Below are positions 33,601 through 47,400 of a DNA stretch of 64,000 nucleotides, in pieces. Positions within the stretch are counted from its first letter, which is position 1, and each line of letters starts with the position of its first letter. Origin of the DNA: Pleurodeles waltl (taxonomy: Eukaryota; Chordata; Amphibia; Caudata; Salamandridae); contig NC_090451.1 of NCBI RefSeq assembly GCF_031143425.1, positions 350,246,339 to 350,310,338 of the forward strand, in the 5' to 3' direction. Under the pieces are notes generated by a model. That model was not told where the DNA came from and did no database searches. It saw only the letters and a program-made list of their open reading frames with translations. The position numbers were made by a program, and so were the translations under genes.

Positions 33601-36139
33601 TGCTGTATGTTTTTGTTGGCCTTAGGACTCTGGGCACTTTACCACTGCTAACCAGTTCTAAAGTGCATGTGCTTCTCCCCTACAAACATGGTAACATTGG
33701 TATACTCACAATTGGCATATTTAATTTGCTTGTAAGTCCCTTATAGAGTGCTAAATCAGACACCCAGGGTCTGTAAATTAAATCCTACTGGTGGGCGAGC
33801 AGCACTGATTGTACCACCCAACTAAGTAGCCCTATACACCTGTCTCAGGCCTGCCACTGTGGAGCCTGCATGCGCAGTCCCACTGCCACCCTGACTCCCC
33901 TTTTGCTTACATCTAAGTCATTCCTAAAGTAGGCCCATGGGGCAGGGTGTAATGTAAGTAGAAAGTAAGGACATGCACCTCACTGTCCCCATGTCCTGGT
34001 AATGAAAAACCCCTCAAGTGCTTTCTCATTATTGTGAGGCCTAACCCTCTCATAGGCCAGCAGGAATTCCTTATAATAACCTTAAGTTGTAATTTCTGTT
34101 CTGAGAGGAGTGGCAGGGCCATGTTTAGTACCATTGAAATGGTAGTAATAAATCCTCTTTACTGGTAAGGTTAGATTTATTACGACTAGTCTAGAAATGC
34201 CACTTTTAGAATGTGGACATTTCTCTGCACTCACTGACCAGTGAGTCTACAGCCTCCCTCCAGTACATGTCTTGCCTGGGTGGACTGACAGTTCCACTTG
34301 TGCATTCCCTTCAGACACCCACAACACAGGACACTCAGCCATATCTGCATTCATCTGCATACTGATGGGTCTTCCTGGAGAAAGGGTGGGGTGGATCTCA
34401 CACTTACATTTCAAAGGGTAAAGTCTGGGGTCCACGCAAGAGAGCTGTGTACCTCCTACTGGCTGTCTAGAGCTGAGACTGACTTGAAAGGGGAACCTGC
34501 TCACTTCACAAGCCTCCTTTGTTAATCATACCCACATTAAAGGCACTTTTTTGTATAAGTAGTGGGCCCACTATATGGATCACCCTTGGACCAAGAAGGA
34601 ACCCTGCTGGAGTAATGGCTGCTGTGCTAGAAGGACTGCCACCTTGTTGTGATTTGTCTGTTTTAAGGAACTGCTACCAGACTCTGCTGAGCTGCCCTCT
34701 GACAGCCGACCGCTGCCCAGCACCATCCCACCTCCAAGTCCTACCAGGGAGTCTCCAGGGCTTTGCCTGGTTGTCCTGTCTGTTAATCACCACTTGGGAA
34801 GCCCTTCATCATTGTGCTCGGCTACTACAAATCACTGAGCGGTCTCCACACCCGTTCCAGGCCCGCCACTTTCTAATCCCCAAACCACAAGGCCGGTTCT
34901 GCCAGGAGGGCATTGCGGTTGTGCCGACGCACAGGTACCCCCGACATTGGGAAGTTGCCTCTGTCTTCCCTGGTGACCCTGACTCACAGAGGATCGGCGA
35001 GTCTGGAACAAGGAGCCATGAGTGGAGTCTCTAGGGAAGCCTACTCCCCACAGCAGTAACCCTGGTGGTCTGCTCATGTCAGCACAGGAGTGCTAAGCAC
35101 GTGTACCGTCTACGCGGGGAAGGTACCTCCGGCCCCCCAGCAACCTCTACTCACAGGGACTGAAGGGCCTGGGACCTGGGTGGCACCCCAGGAGATCCAC
35201 CGCTCTCCCTGGTCCCTGTGGCATTGCCGCACCCACCAGCCTTTCTTGTGGGGCGCATAATAAAACTTACCTGTGACCTTCCTTTCACTGGAACTGATGA
35301 GCCTGAGACAGGGCGGCCCCTGAGAAATCTGCCACTCTCCCCAGCCTACGGGGTACTCATTGGACACACCATTCCTGGCCGCTCAATGGTGGTGCGCACG
35401 ACCTGGGGATTGCCGTATTTCTTACAAACAAGGCACCTCTTAATTTTTGTGGACCTCGCGCCCAGCACATAGCAGGTATTGAACTACCCCTGCCTATGGC
35501 GCGGGGTGAGTAAATTGCACACTGTACCATATGAAAATTTGCCCTTTTATCATTATAAACATCTTTGAACATATATATAAAGGATGTCTATTTTTCTAAA
35601 AACATCGCGGAGAGTACATACACAGGTTTGCTGTTATGGGAATTGCACAAATACTTTACACACCGCCTTATAATTTTAGCCTGTTTGGTCTGCGATAAGC
35701 TACTAGAGGTTGAGCACATGTTGTGTTTCTGACTTGCCCTGACTAGAGTGAGTGGATTCTGCTTGGCTAAGGTATATGACCTAGCCAACCAAAAGCCCCA
35801 TTTCTAACACTTGGGGTGTGGTTTGGTGGAGGAGGGAGGGAGAGTGGTCTGCCACTGGTCCGACTGCAGTCAAGTACTCACCATTGCAGATCTTTCACTG
35901 CCTCTTCCGACATCTGCATGGATTCCAAAAGGTTCCCTTAATGCTGAGCCTTCAGATCCCACTGTAGGGCCTACGTGTTCCACCAAGCATGATCCACTTG
36001 TAGGATGCCAAGAGTCCAAGAAGCCTCAGAGCCACTCTCACTGAGTCACGTCAAAGGTTGAAACATCAGGATCATAGTCAAAATGTAATGAACTCATTGA
36101 GGCAGAGCACTGTACCCCAGATGACCGGCTCGGATGAGG
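33601..36139. other. Interspersed non-coding sequence, unclassified
   Basis: Composition changes several times (a T/C-rich start, then moderately GC-rich from 34600 to 35500), suggesting repeat fragments. I found no terminal repeats, coding motifs or RNA genes I can defend. Confidence 0.35.
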
Positions 36140-36172
36140 GGAGTCATTGTGAAGGACTCAGGAGTGATTTTG

Positions 36173-36400
36173 TCATGCTGATGTCAACAAGCCTGCCGTT
36201 GTCTGAAGGTCATTTATAACTGTTTGAGGATAGCCCGCCATCAGCAACCAGTCACCGAGGTATGGGAAGACTGGTATTCCCAAACTCCGCAGATGGGCTG
36301 CAACCATCACCTTTGTGAACACTCGAGGTACACTGGTAAAGCTGGATGGGAACACTGCTAGCTGAAAGTGCTCTTGGCATTGCTTAATTTAAGCTGGCGG
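36173..36400 (-). pseudogene. DIRS-like reverse-transcriptase fragment
   Basis: The minus strand reads FTSVPRVFTKVMVAAHLRSL followed by GIPVFPYLGDWLL. DIRS-type RTs carry FGL.SAPRVFTKV...LR..G......YLDDWL, and the second residue of the catalytic DD pair lies where this copy has GD. The fragment has no flanking complementary repeats and ends in a stop at 36173. It is non-functional. The adjoining sequence up to 36990 shows nothing recognisable. Confidence 0.7.
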
Positions 36401-38125
36401 TTTCTGGTGACCGGCACCAGCACTTATGACAGTCTGCCACATGGTGATGCTGTCTTTCTAATTTAGGTATGAGCACAACAGCTGTTAATTAACTTAATAT
36501 ATATTGATAGTAACTAATTCCTGCACCCAAGCCATTGTTATGGCTTTGGGGGCCTGGAATAGTACGAAATGACACACCTGTAAGAGTGTGATGGGTAGCA
36601 GTTGTGCCTGTACTGTCAATAGCAACGGTGGCAGGGACAATGAATGGTGTAATCTGCAGTGTCCTGCTGACGAGGGTTCTGACACTTTTTTAAATACAAA
36701 TTAAGCACTGGTTCTTGGCCTAGTTGAAACTGCAGGTAACATCTGTGGGGTTGCAGGATGGAGACGTGGAAAAAAGGTGTCCTGCAAATCTAATGCCATC
36801 ATCCAGGATCCTGGATTCTGCGTGGGGTCCACAGGAGCTGCTGTGCACCCTGGTTCTGTTGAGCTGAGATGTAGCTACTGTGTAGCTGGCCTTGGGGTGC
36901 CCACCTGACATCCTGGAGCTTTGCTAGAGCCTAGGGTGAGGACAATGACTTATCTTGTTCTAAATATTGCAAAGCAACCTTGTTTCTTTATATGTGTAAT
37001 TTTCAAAAGGGGGGGGGCGTGTCCAGCTGACTAAGATGGCAGACATGTAGCGGAAGGGCTCCCGGACCTGAGCCCGATAAACGGGTGAAAAGAATCAGGC
37101 TGCCAACAACTCTGATGCACTCCGCTCCTCCCGACGGCACACCAGAGCTACGAACCCTGCAAGAGGCTGTGGCCAGAGAGCATTTGTGGGACCAGGAGCG
37201 GGCGGCATGAGAAGAGACCGGCATGGTTGAAGGAGTGGAGGTCAACAATCGGCCCTGCGGTGAGTGTGGTGCAGTGCATGTGCCCCGCCTCCTAGGAGAG
37301 CATTGTTGAACTGGAGGTAGGGGCGCAGAAGGTGCACGGGGCTAGGGGGGGGGCACCGGGCGGCAGTGACGGCTGTGCGGGTACAGCAGCCCGGCTGGGC
37401 CCATGGCTGGCTGCCATTTTGAGACAGACTTGATAGTAGCCACCATGAACAGGCATATTGAAGGTGACAATATGTTGTGTGCCGGGACTGGTGCGCTCCT
37501 TCCTGGCCCCGCGAAAGAAGGAAAATAACTGGCTTATGTGATGCAGGATGGGACACTAATCTAGCCCAAGCCGATTGGCTGCTGGGTGCCTGGAGATGGC
37601 ACCCCCCTGCTGTGACGCTCTGAACTGCGGCTTGGGCGGGGAGTCCAGGGGTCCCAAGATGTTACTGGCGCTGGCTTTGGAGCAGAGCCCGATAGGGTCG
37701 ATGGGCCTGGCTTAAGCCTGGGATTGATGCTGAGCCGGGGTCTTCAAACTTAAAACTTAAAGGAAAAGGGGTCTATAGCCCTCGGCCTCTCTGCCATACC
37801 TGGGAACACGAAGCCCAGAAGGAGGTCTTGAATGCAGGGGCGGGGATGGAGGGATCCAGGAATTGCTGCTGATGTGAGTCACTATCCCCGAGGAGTAGCG
37901 GCGCAGTGGTTGGCGAATGGCCCTTTCGGCCTGCCCTCGGGAGAAAACCCACCTGAGGTAGTGTTGCAGTGCTACCGCTACCACCCCTCCAGCCTATTGA
38001 TATCACCGAATAAGGAGCTAAAGTAAACCGCAGCCGTCGCTCATTGTTTGCCAGCCGCACCCCACCAGAAATAACAAGGCTCACATACTGCTCTATGCTA
38101 TTGGGACCGCCTCTCAAAACACAAG

Positions 38126-39650
38126 ATGGGGAGCACCAGACCCAAACAAACTAAGCTTGACATATGAGATTACGCCAGCTCTCCGCCTTCTGAGGGGTCT
38201 CAAACAAGGACGTCGGTGGACTGTGTGTCCCCCACCGGGATACCTCACTCCACAGACAAACTGGATATCATCTTGCAAGAAATACGAGACTACAGGATGG
38301 TGCTGGAACAGCAGCTCTAGGCCATCACTACAGATATCACCTTGCTTAAAGATGATCAGCAAAAATTGGCAGACAGAGTCAAAGATACCGAACACTCTCT
38401 TTCCACCTTAACAACCGAAATGGCAGAGCAGAAAACTCTGGTGACATAGCTGCAGAAAAAAATAGATCAGCTCCGATCCAGAGCAGAAGATGCAGAGGGT
38501 TGAGCATGCAGATATAACATTCGGATTGTGGGTCTAACAGGGGGCCTGGAGGGATCCCAGCCCACTCAATACATAAACAAGCATTTGCAATGCAATCGGT
38601 CTCGCATTTACTCGAGTTAAAGCTACTAGCATTATAAACTCCGAGCAGATTCACAGTGCCACGGCTGCCATGAGCATCAGCGATAACGAAAGACACAAAA
38701 GGAAAAAGAAGTTCGCTCTCAGTCAAACTTATCCGCAAAAGTGCAATTAGCCATGTAACAGGGTCGATAGCCAAGGCGGTAACTAAACCACCCTAAGGAG
38801 GGACAAACGTAAACCCTTTACCAATGTCATCAAAGGATGTTTGAAGGGCAGGCCCAAGAACGAGGGACAGTGATGGGTGTGAGGTTGTTAAAAGCCCAGA
38901 TACATACCAACACGTGAGAAAAGCAGCGCATGCGCGCTGCTATGCTCGACCTAAAAATTGGCTCAGAATGGCGATAGCCCTGTAAGGCCTCTCGGACCTC
39001 TTCACAGTGGAAATAGCGCACAGGGGGCTGATGAAGCGCCCTATCCCTGGGGCCACGCCTATACCAATGGTGGCACGAATACTCAACTTCGGGGACAGGG
39101 ACCACTTGCTGCGAGAGGCTCACAAGAGAGCACCCTGGACCATTGATGGAGCAAAGGTCTCACTATTCCCAGACATCACACTTATAGTACAATGACAGCA
39201 CGCCTCATTCTATGCAGTAAAGCAGCGATTGTGCAGCATTGGTCTGTCATATGCCTTAATCTTCTCTGCCAAACTGGAAATTGTCCACAACCAGCGTGCA
39301 CATTTCTTTGAAACTCCAGAGGTTGCTCGAGACTGGCAAGACCTCCGCTATCCAGACTCTCATGAGCACACTCGGCAAAAATCTCCATCAGCAGAGCAAA
39401 ACCGCCCCCACAGGAAGAGGTTAAGGAATGAGCATATGGAAACTCACTCAGGAGGAGCTCTAACTCCCCATCAAGTTCAGGACAGTCAAAGGGAAGTCAT
39501 CCACTCGCCGATAGCCCTTCAAGACCTAAATGCTCCCCTGTCTGCATCCGGTTCATCCCGAAGCAGTGTCTCAGATTCAGACACAGAAAGTATTGTGACC
39601 CTGTTCCCAACAATGACACTTCAGACTGCCACTCAACTATTGAGTTGATA
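38126..39650 (+). pseudogene. L1 ORF1 remnant
   Basis: The ATG at 38126 starts MGSTRPKQTKLDI and then meets a stop. Downstream, EIRDYRMVLEQQL and LKDDQQKLADRVKDTEHSL form a coiled coil. RYNIRIVGLTGGLEGSQPTQ begins the RRM core (about 38510-38570). PMVARILNFGDRDHLLREA, KVSLFPDITL and FYAVKQRLCSIGLSYALIF make the C-terminal domain (about 39060-39270). The layout matches the ORF1 at 31061-31975. Multiple stops and frameshifts mark it as clearly older than that copy. Confidence 0.8.
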
Positions 39651-40119
39651 TAAGCAAACAGGGGCACCCTTTTGAATAACTCCACTGCATCAGAGTATCT
39701 CTGGATGAACACCAGCAAAGATTGCCTAATTCCATTTGACTCTAGTAAGGTTAGGCCCACCAGGGCTGGGGGACACCCAACAACACTATGCTGGGTTCCT
39801 CGATCAATATTCTGGTAACAGAGCTTAAATTGGAGCTCAGAAGGGGGGCTCAATGAGACCACAGTTGTAGCCCACAATCTTGCCCAGCTGGAGGACGGCC
39901 CAGGTCCGGGCCCAGTCAGGGATTCTTAAGTATCCACAGTGCATGTGATTTGTGCTGCGGCTGGATGATGGCTCCCAGAAGTGCAGGCACAGACGTTATT
40001 GTTGACACTATATTTTGTTATAGGTATTCTAATGGTCGAACAAATGTTCCTTCGATGGACTGAGTACTGGGGAAGTTGTTTATATGTTTAATCACTGCTG
40101 CCGCTATTATGGGTATGGT

Positions 40120-40777
40120 GAACATTGGTGACAAATGTATCGGGGACTAAGGGTGCACTTCCAGACACCATTCGACATGCTAAAGTCAAAATGAGAAGCA
40201 GACATACACAGAGAGATTACAAGTAAGGAATGGGACCTTTTTCTGGGATATGCTAAGACACTATCCGGCAACACACGATTTAAGTTTGTACAATTCATGA
40301 TTACATTGCGCATACCTTACGCCACACAGACTTAATCAGATGTTTCCCGGGGCCGCAGTACATTGCCCCCGATGCCATCACACAGTTTCAGACTTCATGC
40401 ATATGATATGGACATGCCCGAGTCTCACAATGTACTGGTCGGAAATAAGAGAAGCGCTTCGCCAATTAACAAGCAAGACTCATTGGCACACAGCAGAACA
40501 TTGCATTCTAGGCCTCTTCCGTCGACCTCCCAGCTCTAAAGTGACCAGGCGCTTTGTGGACCCAACACTCCTTTTGGCGAAGCGCCTCCTAACCAAACAT
40601 TGGAAATCTCCCCAAACACCACCACTAATTCTATGGCGGAAGGAAGTTATATTATTGGGACAGGCAGAAAGCATGGCTATGCGTCACAAAGAGCATAGAG
40701 GGCTCCGCAAAAGACTGATTTCAATGCATTGGGATGCCTTATTGGAAGCGTTTAGAGTAGAAGATCAGGAGGATTAG
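40120..40777 (+). pseudogene. L1 ORF2, C-terminal remnant
   Basis: A long open frame (40340-40777) begins in the zinc-knuckle region, CPRCHHTVSDFMHMIWTCPS, and reads through to the natural end EDQED. Upstream frames read RLQVRNGTFFWDMLRHY in a decayed form. This is the segment that follows the RT in L1 ORF2. The missing EN and RT domains should lie between 39650 and 40120, where only about 470 bp remain. Confidence 0.75.
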
Positions 40778-41019
40778 ATGGGGTCTCATGAATCAAATGG
40801 CTCCTCTTTCCTCATGGGACAGCTAGGCATAATCCTACCCCCTTGCTATTCTAGAATCGCCTCAAGTACCCCCAATATCACCCTGCAGTTTAGAGGTGCT
40901 ACAACTGTTCTATAAATGCTCGATACCCCATCAGACCAAGCACATATTAACGGGAAGCCTAGTTCACATCAACATGGCTCACTAGAATCTTCCATACACC
41001 CATCATTACAAATAGACAA

Positions 41020-42385
41020 CAACGCAATGGGACAGCACCCAAGAAATCGGGAGGACATCAGGAAGAGGTGGAACGACCTACGGGGGAAGGTGCGTTCCGT
41101 GGTCTCAAGACACAACCTTGCGGTTCAGCGGACTGGCGGCAGACCCCCACCTCCTCCCCCACAACTAACAACTAACAACATGGGAGGAGCAGGTCTTGCT
41201 GATTCTGCATCCTGAGGGCCTCCCAGGAGTAGGTGGAGGAATGGACTCTGGTAAGTCAAATCTTAACTATTACATCCCCCTCCCTACCTGCATGCCAGCA
41301 CATACCCCCACCCTCGCCCTCACCCCCATCACTCCAGTTCCTCACAAATGTCCAAATATCACAACCCACCCATCCCAACACCAAGCCCTGCGTGAAACAA
41401 CAACGCATGGACACACATTACTAAAGCATGCCCACTGCACATACCCATACACCCTCCTAAACCATCATCACACAAGGTCCCACACGGGAATTCAAGCACT
41501 GGGGTACACAGTTACCCACCCATTGCACACCACGCCACACACAGATGTAATAAACATCCTTTTATACCCCTACAGGACCCCTACCCAACGTCACCGGACA
41601 GGAGGGTCCACATATGTCCACACCACCAACAGAAGAGGCCCACAGTGATGACAGCACCTCTGTCCAACTGGATCTAGATGACCAGCCCGGCCCATCGGGG
41701 ACATCGGGACAGTCGGTTCCCCACACCCAGTCACAGGCCACCACAGAGCTACCCCCCTCTGGAAACACCAATACAGCACCCACCCAGCGGACCCATACCA
41801 CGTCAATCAGCAGTGTGTCCACCACTACAGGGAACCCAGGCTAACCCACCACCCCAACAACAACAGGGACCTGGGGGAAGTGGCAGTGGGCACACGGTCC
41901 AGGGGATGGAGGCCCAGGAATACAGGGGAACTGGGAGGGCTGCTGTGCGACAGGGGGCGGACAGGCCCAGGGAACCCACTCTCCACGAGGCCCTCTCCTC
42001 CGTCATGGGAGCCTACCACCACTCCCAGGAGACGATGGCAACGGTACTGGCCAAGTTTCAGGAGACCCAGCGCCTGCAGGAGGAACAGTATATGGGCTTC
42101 AGGGAGGAACTCATAACCATCAATTCCACCCTGGGCACCATCGTAGGGGTGCTGAAGGAAGTACTCAACACCAGGAGGGACACTGTGGCACAACAAGGGG
42201 CCCCTGACACTAGCATGGACGATGAACTGCCCACCACCTCCGCCGGCGCTAGTGGACAGGAGGCACCGCCACAGGACCACCACACCAGCACCCCACCCCC
42301 TGCAGAGGGAGAACCACCTCGCAAACGGTCCCTGAGATCCAGGAACAAGACAGAGAACGATGCCAAGACCCCCACCAAGAAATGA
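41020..42385 (+). pseudogene. Harbinger Myb-like gene 1, copy 1 (5'-truncated)
   Basis: Exon 1 starts mid-domain at the duplication junction and ends at 41250 before GTAAGT. Exon 2 starts at 41576 after TACAG. The Myb/SANT helices upstream of NAMGQHPRN are gone, so the DNA-binding domain is incomplete. A 7-bp duplication (ACTAACA) near 41165 adds a frameshift relative to copy 2. The rest, including the LDLDDQPGPSGTSG segment and the C-terminal TLHEALSSVMGAYHHSQETM region (about 41980-42040), matches copy 2. A polyadenylation signal AATAAA is at 42571-42576. Confidence 0.8.
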
Positions 42386-44444
42386 GACCACCTGATTGTC
42401 ATCCTACTGTCCCACTTTGTGACCCTGTCCATCCTTAAACTGCTCCAGCTCCACTTCCTATGCCCATTTGGGCAATGCACCTGTGAGACTAATAGACTGG
42501 ACTCTGCCATGGACATTCCTCCGCCATCACCCCTCACCATTTAACAATCTTCTCCAACAATGAGCACTTAAATAAACACCTTTAAAGCACAAAACAATCT
42601 GGAGTCAGTCTGTGATTTCGGAATACTGTATTGGCAATAACTGTTGCAAAAAGCTCTTTCATTTGTAATGTCAACATACCTATGCCACACAGCTCTAGTC
42701 CATGAGGAATCAAAGCAGATGACACACTGTGGGACCCATATCTGTGAAATCGTAAGGGAAAGTGACAACTCAGTGACCATACAGTGGGTGAAAACGACAG
42801 ACAGCAGAGAGGTAGTAGTGTTTAAGTACATGTAGTAGGCAGCTCTGTATTCTTACCTGTGTTTCACTGGAAATATTGCTGGATAACTGAGTCCCTGTTG
42901 TCCATGTCTTCTTCCTCTGCTTCCTCGTCTTCACTGTCCACAGGCTCCACAGCTGCAACAACACCGCCATCTGGACCATCCTCCTGCAGAAAAGGCAACT
43001 GTCGTTGCAAAGCGAAGTTGTGAAGCATACAGCAGGCCACGATGATCTGGCACACCTTCTTTGGTGTGTAGAATAGGGATCCACCTGTCATATGGAGGCA
43101 CCTGAACCTGGCCTTCAGGAGGCCGAAGGTCCACTCGATCACCCTCCTAGTTTGCCCATGGGCCTCATTGTAGTGTTCCTCTGCCCTTGTCCTGGGATTC
43201 CTCACTGGGGTCAGTAGCCATGACAGTTTGGGGTAACCAGAGTCACCTGTAAATGGCTAGGGACAACTGTTAGACACACACTAACCTGGAGGGATATCCC
43301 CAGACCCAGACAACCATTCCCACTGACTAGCTTCCAGGTGCTCACCTAATAGCCACACACGGTGCCTCTGGAGTTGACCCATCACATAAGGGATGCTGCT
43401 ATTCTGCAGGATGTAGGCGTCATGCAAGGAGCCAGGGAACATGGAATTCACATGGGAGATGTACTGGTCTGCCAAACATACCATCTGTACATTCATCTAA
43501 TGATAACTCTTTCGGTTTCTGTACACCTGTTCACTCCTGTGGGGGGGGGGCAAAGCCACATGGGTCTCATCAATGGCACCTATGATGTTAGGGATATGTC
43601 CCAGGGCATAGAAATCACCTTTCACTGTAGGCAAATCCTCCACCTGAGGGAAAACAATGTAGCTCCGCATGTGTTTCAGCGGTCTGGACAACACGTTGGA
43701 AAACATAGGCTGGGACAACCCTGATGCTATGGCCACTGTTGTTTGAAATGACCCACTTGCAAGGAAATGGAGCACTGACAGCACCTGCACTTGAGGGGGG
43801 ATTCCTGTGGGATGGCGGATAGCTGACATCAGGTCTGGCTCCAACTGGGTACACAGTTCCTGGATTGTGGCACGGTCAAGCCTGTATGTGATTATCACAT
43901 GTCTTTCCTCCATTGTCGACAGGTCCACCAACGGTCGGTACACCAGAGGATGCCGCCATTTCCTCACATGTCCCAGTGGACGGTGCCTATGAAGGACAAC
44001 AGCGAGGACAGAGTCAAACAACTCAGAGGTACGTACCCACAGCTTACACAGAACACCATTCATAATCTAAAAAGTGGCCTGTATGTGTGTTGAGTCTAGG
44101 CCTACATATGTGTGACGCAGTTGAAAATGTAGCCATGTGGGCCCCTGAAATGGGGGCTGCCTGACCTGTAAAGTGGGACAATGGGATGTGAGGTAACTGT
44201 GCTGGCGTTGTACAACGTCGCGGTAGGCGGTCGAAGACCGCGGCGCAATGCTGCATTGGTTAACATTGGACCCTATGGGTCCCAGGAGCCAATGACGATG
44301 TACGCCGGCGGTGATGGTACGTACTGCCGCGGACGTGACCGCCATTTTCTATCTGTTCATCCACTCGATACCTGATCTTCGACAGGAGAGGACCTACACT
44401 GCAAGTGCTGCTGTGACCTCGGTCTGGAAGAGACAATGGCTTGA

Positions 44445-47400
44445 GTGTCTGGGGAAAGGCCCCGTGCTTTCACATCGGAGGAGTTGGAGAAACTCGTGGA
44501 TGGGGTCCTCCCCCAGTACACGCTACTCTACGGTCCTCCAGACAAACAGGTAAGTACACTGGGAGCATGCTGTATGGGCTATGCCTGTGTGGAGAGGGGT
44601 GGATGTAAGAAGGAAGGGGGGAGAGTGCGGCGTGCATGAAACGACGGTGAGTGCATGTGCCACATGGCAAGGATAGGGATGGGGGCCAATCACTTTGACG
44701 GTGCAGTTGGTAATAACTTTCACTTCCCCCTGTACAAATCAGGTAGGTCAGCGTCCACCAGAAAAAATATATTTGGCGTGCCATCGCCAAGGACGTCCGG
44801 ACCCTGGGGGTCTACCACAGACGGAGCACCCACTGCTGGAAAAGATGGGAGGACATTCGCCACTGGAGCAAGAAGAGGCTCAGCTGGGGATGGCCTCCCA
44901 ACGTGGGAGGGGTGCCCGTCGCACCATGACCCCCCTGATGTTCAGGATCCTGGCGGTGGCGTACCCGGAGTTGGATGGGCGCTTGAGGGCATCACAGCAG
45001 CCACAAGGGGGTGAGTACACTCGCATTCTGCTGATTTTGCCCGCAGTGGAGGGGTCTGGGTGGGGGAGGTGGGCTGTGGGTTTCCCTAGGCTAGGGCGAG
45101 TTCCATAGGCAAGAACCCTCCGTAAGGCAGGCCATGTGGCACCCCACCGCACCTCTGTAGAGTGCCAAGTACACCTAGTCATCCCCTGTGTCATCCATGT
45201 CTGCAGATGTCATCCATAGCCTAGTAGGCCATTTCCCAGGAATTGAACAGTGGATCCCAAGACCGCGGCGTAGTGCAGGGGGCTTCTGTGTCTGTTGTGT
45301 CCGCCAACTGTAGCGGTAATGCATGCACTCAACATGTCTTTCTTCTGTCGTCCCCCCCCCCCTTTTTGTGGTCTCCCTGTTCTTGTGTGCATTTGCATCA
45401 TCAGGCAGAGGAGCAGTGGCACCGGAGCACGAGGAGGCTGCATCCCACATGGCCATGGAGGGCCACACTACGGAATCGGACTTTACTAGTGGGACGGAGG
45501 GCGAGGGGAGCTCCACGGCGGGGACAGGAGCTGAGACCAGTGACACGGACTCGTCCTCTGATGGGAGCTCCTTTGTGGTGGCGGCAACATCTGTGCCCCC
45601 CATCTACAGGTACAGCCGCCAACCCCCCCTTCCAGCACCGCCCTCCCAGCAGCCCCTCAGCCTTCGCCCCGTGCCCGCTCACCAGGGAGGGTGGGCATCA
45701 CCTTCGCCCCAGGCACCTCAGGCCCTGCCCCAGTCACCCCTGCTGCCCTTAGTGAGGAGGCCATTGACCTCCTCAGGTCCCTCACTGTTGGGCAGTCTAC
45801 CATTTTGAATACCATCCAGGGTGTAGAAAGGCAGTTGAAACAAACAAATACATTCCTGGAGGGCATTCATTCTGGTCAGGCGGCCCTTCAGCGAGCTTTT
45901 CAGACTAAGGCCTCAGCATTGATGGCAGCCATTGTCCCTGTGTCTAGCCTCCCCCCTCCACCTTCCTCCACACAGACCCAGTCCCATGTACCCCAGCCTA
46001 TCCCAAGCACACCTACAGACCAGCATGCACACACGTCAACACACAAGGGAAGCTCAGGCAAACATAAGCACCACACATCCCACAGGCACTCACGCAAGCA
46101 TCCCACACATGCAGACACACCAACATCCACTGCCTCCACTGTGTCCCCTCCTCCTCGTCTCCCTCCTCCCTCCCAGTCTCGTCTACACTCACACCTGCAT
46201 GCACAACCTCTACAGCCACTACTACCATGACCAGCACACCCACCACCACACCACGCTCACGTGCACTCACCACCCCCACTACCATTCACACGTCCCCTGT
46301 GTCCTCTCCCAGTGTGTCTGTGACGCCCCCTCCCAAGATACACAAACGCAGGCACACACCCACCCAACACCCATCCACCTCACGACAGCCTCCAGCGCAT
46401 GCACCTTCACCCAAAGTCAGCAAACGGACATCTCCTACAACCACAACCTCTTCCTTCACTCCCAAACACCCTCCAGCTACCCGTCCCAGTGTCTCCAAAA
46501 AACTTTTCCTGTCCAACCTTGACCTCTTTCCCACACCTCCCCCCCCCGTCCATCTCCTAGGGCCAGGACTAGCGCCTCAGCCACAACATCTCCGGGACCA
46601 GTGGTGCCTGTAGTCACCGGAATCTTGAGTGCACCGGCCACCAGGGCAGCCAGTGTGGCACGGAGCCACAGCACAGACAGTCCCCCACCTGTGAAGCATC
46701 AGAAGTTGGCCAGTGCCCGGCGGGAGAGGGGGAAGACTCCAGCCACCAAAGCCGCTCCCAGGGGTACAGGTGGGAGTGTGGAGTCAGCTGCGACACCTTA
46801 CAAGGTGGGGAAGGGGCACAAGAAAGTCAGCAAGTCTGGGAAGACCAGCACGGCGGAGAAGACCGCCATCATCCCAGCTGCCCAGGAGGCCACCGCCAGC
46901 ACCAGCCCAGCTGCCCAGGAGGCCACCACCAGCACCAGCCCAGCTGCCCAGGAGGCCACTCCCAGTACCGCCAGCAAAAGCCCCGCTGGGCCATGAAGGA
47001 CCGCCAGCACCAGCCCCGCTGGGCCATGAAGGACCGCCAGCAAAAGCCCCGCTGGGCCATGAAGGACCGCCAGCACAAGCCCCGCTGGGCCATGAAGGAC
47101 CGCCAGCAAAAGCCCCGCTGGGCCATGAAGGACCGCCAGCAAAAGCCCCGCTGTGCCATGAAGGACAGCCAGCAAGAGCCCCGCTGGGCCATGAAAGACC
47201 GCCAGCACAAGCCACGCTGGGCCATGAAGGACCGCCAGCAGCTGAGTCACTGCAAAGGAGACCGCCGCTCCAAGCACCGCTGAACAGGGCACCGCCGCCT
47301 CAAGCACCGCTGAACAGGGCACCGCCGCCTCAAGCACCGTTGAACAGGGCACCGCCGCTACAAGCACCGCTGAACAGGGCACCGCCGTCTCAAGCACCGC

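Larger units (their letters stand above)
37005..41019 (+). mobile_element. Second L1-type LINE, internally deleted and 3' broken
   Basis: It begins with a G-run and GGGGCGTGTCCAGCTGACTA, followed by an AAGATGGC word. That matches the 5' start style of the minus-strand L1. ORF1 runs from 38126 to about 39650. Only the last ~220 codons of ORF2 remain (40120-40777), so the endonuclease and reverse transcriptase, some 3 kb, are missing. The 3' UTR is cut at 41019/41020, where the duplicated Harbinger sequence begins. No target duplication can therefore be recognised. Confidence 0.8.

Noticed and set aside
44064..44444. Divergent promoter shared by the transposase and Myb gene 2
   Set aside because: The transposase body starts at a splice acceptor (43988-43987) and its first exon lies at 48843, so this region is more likely intron. 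It may still hold the Myb gene 2 promoter.
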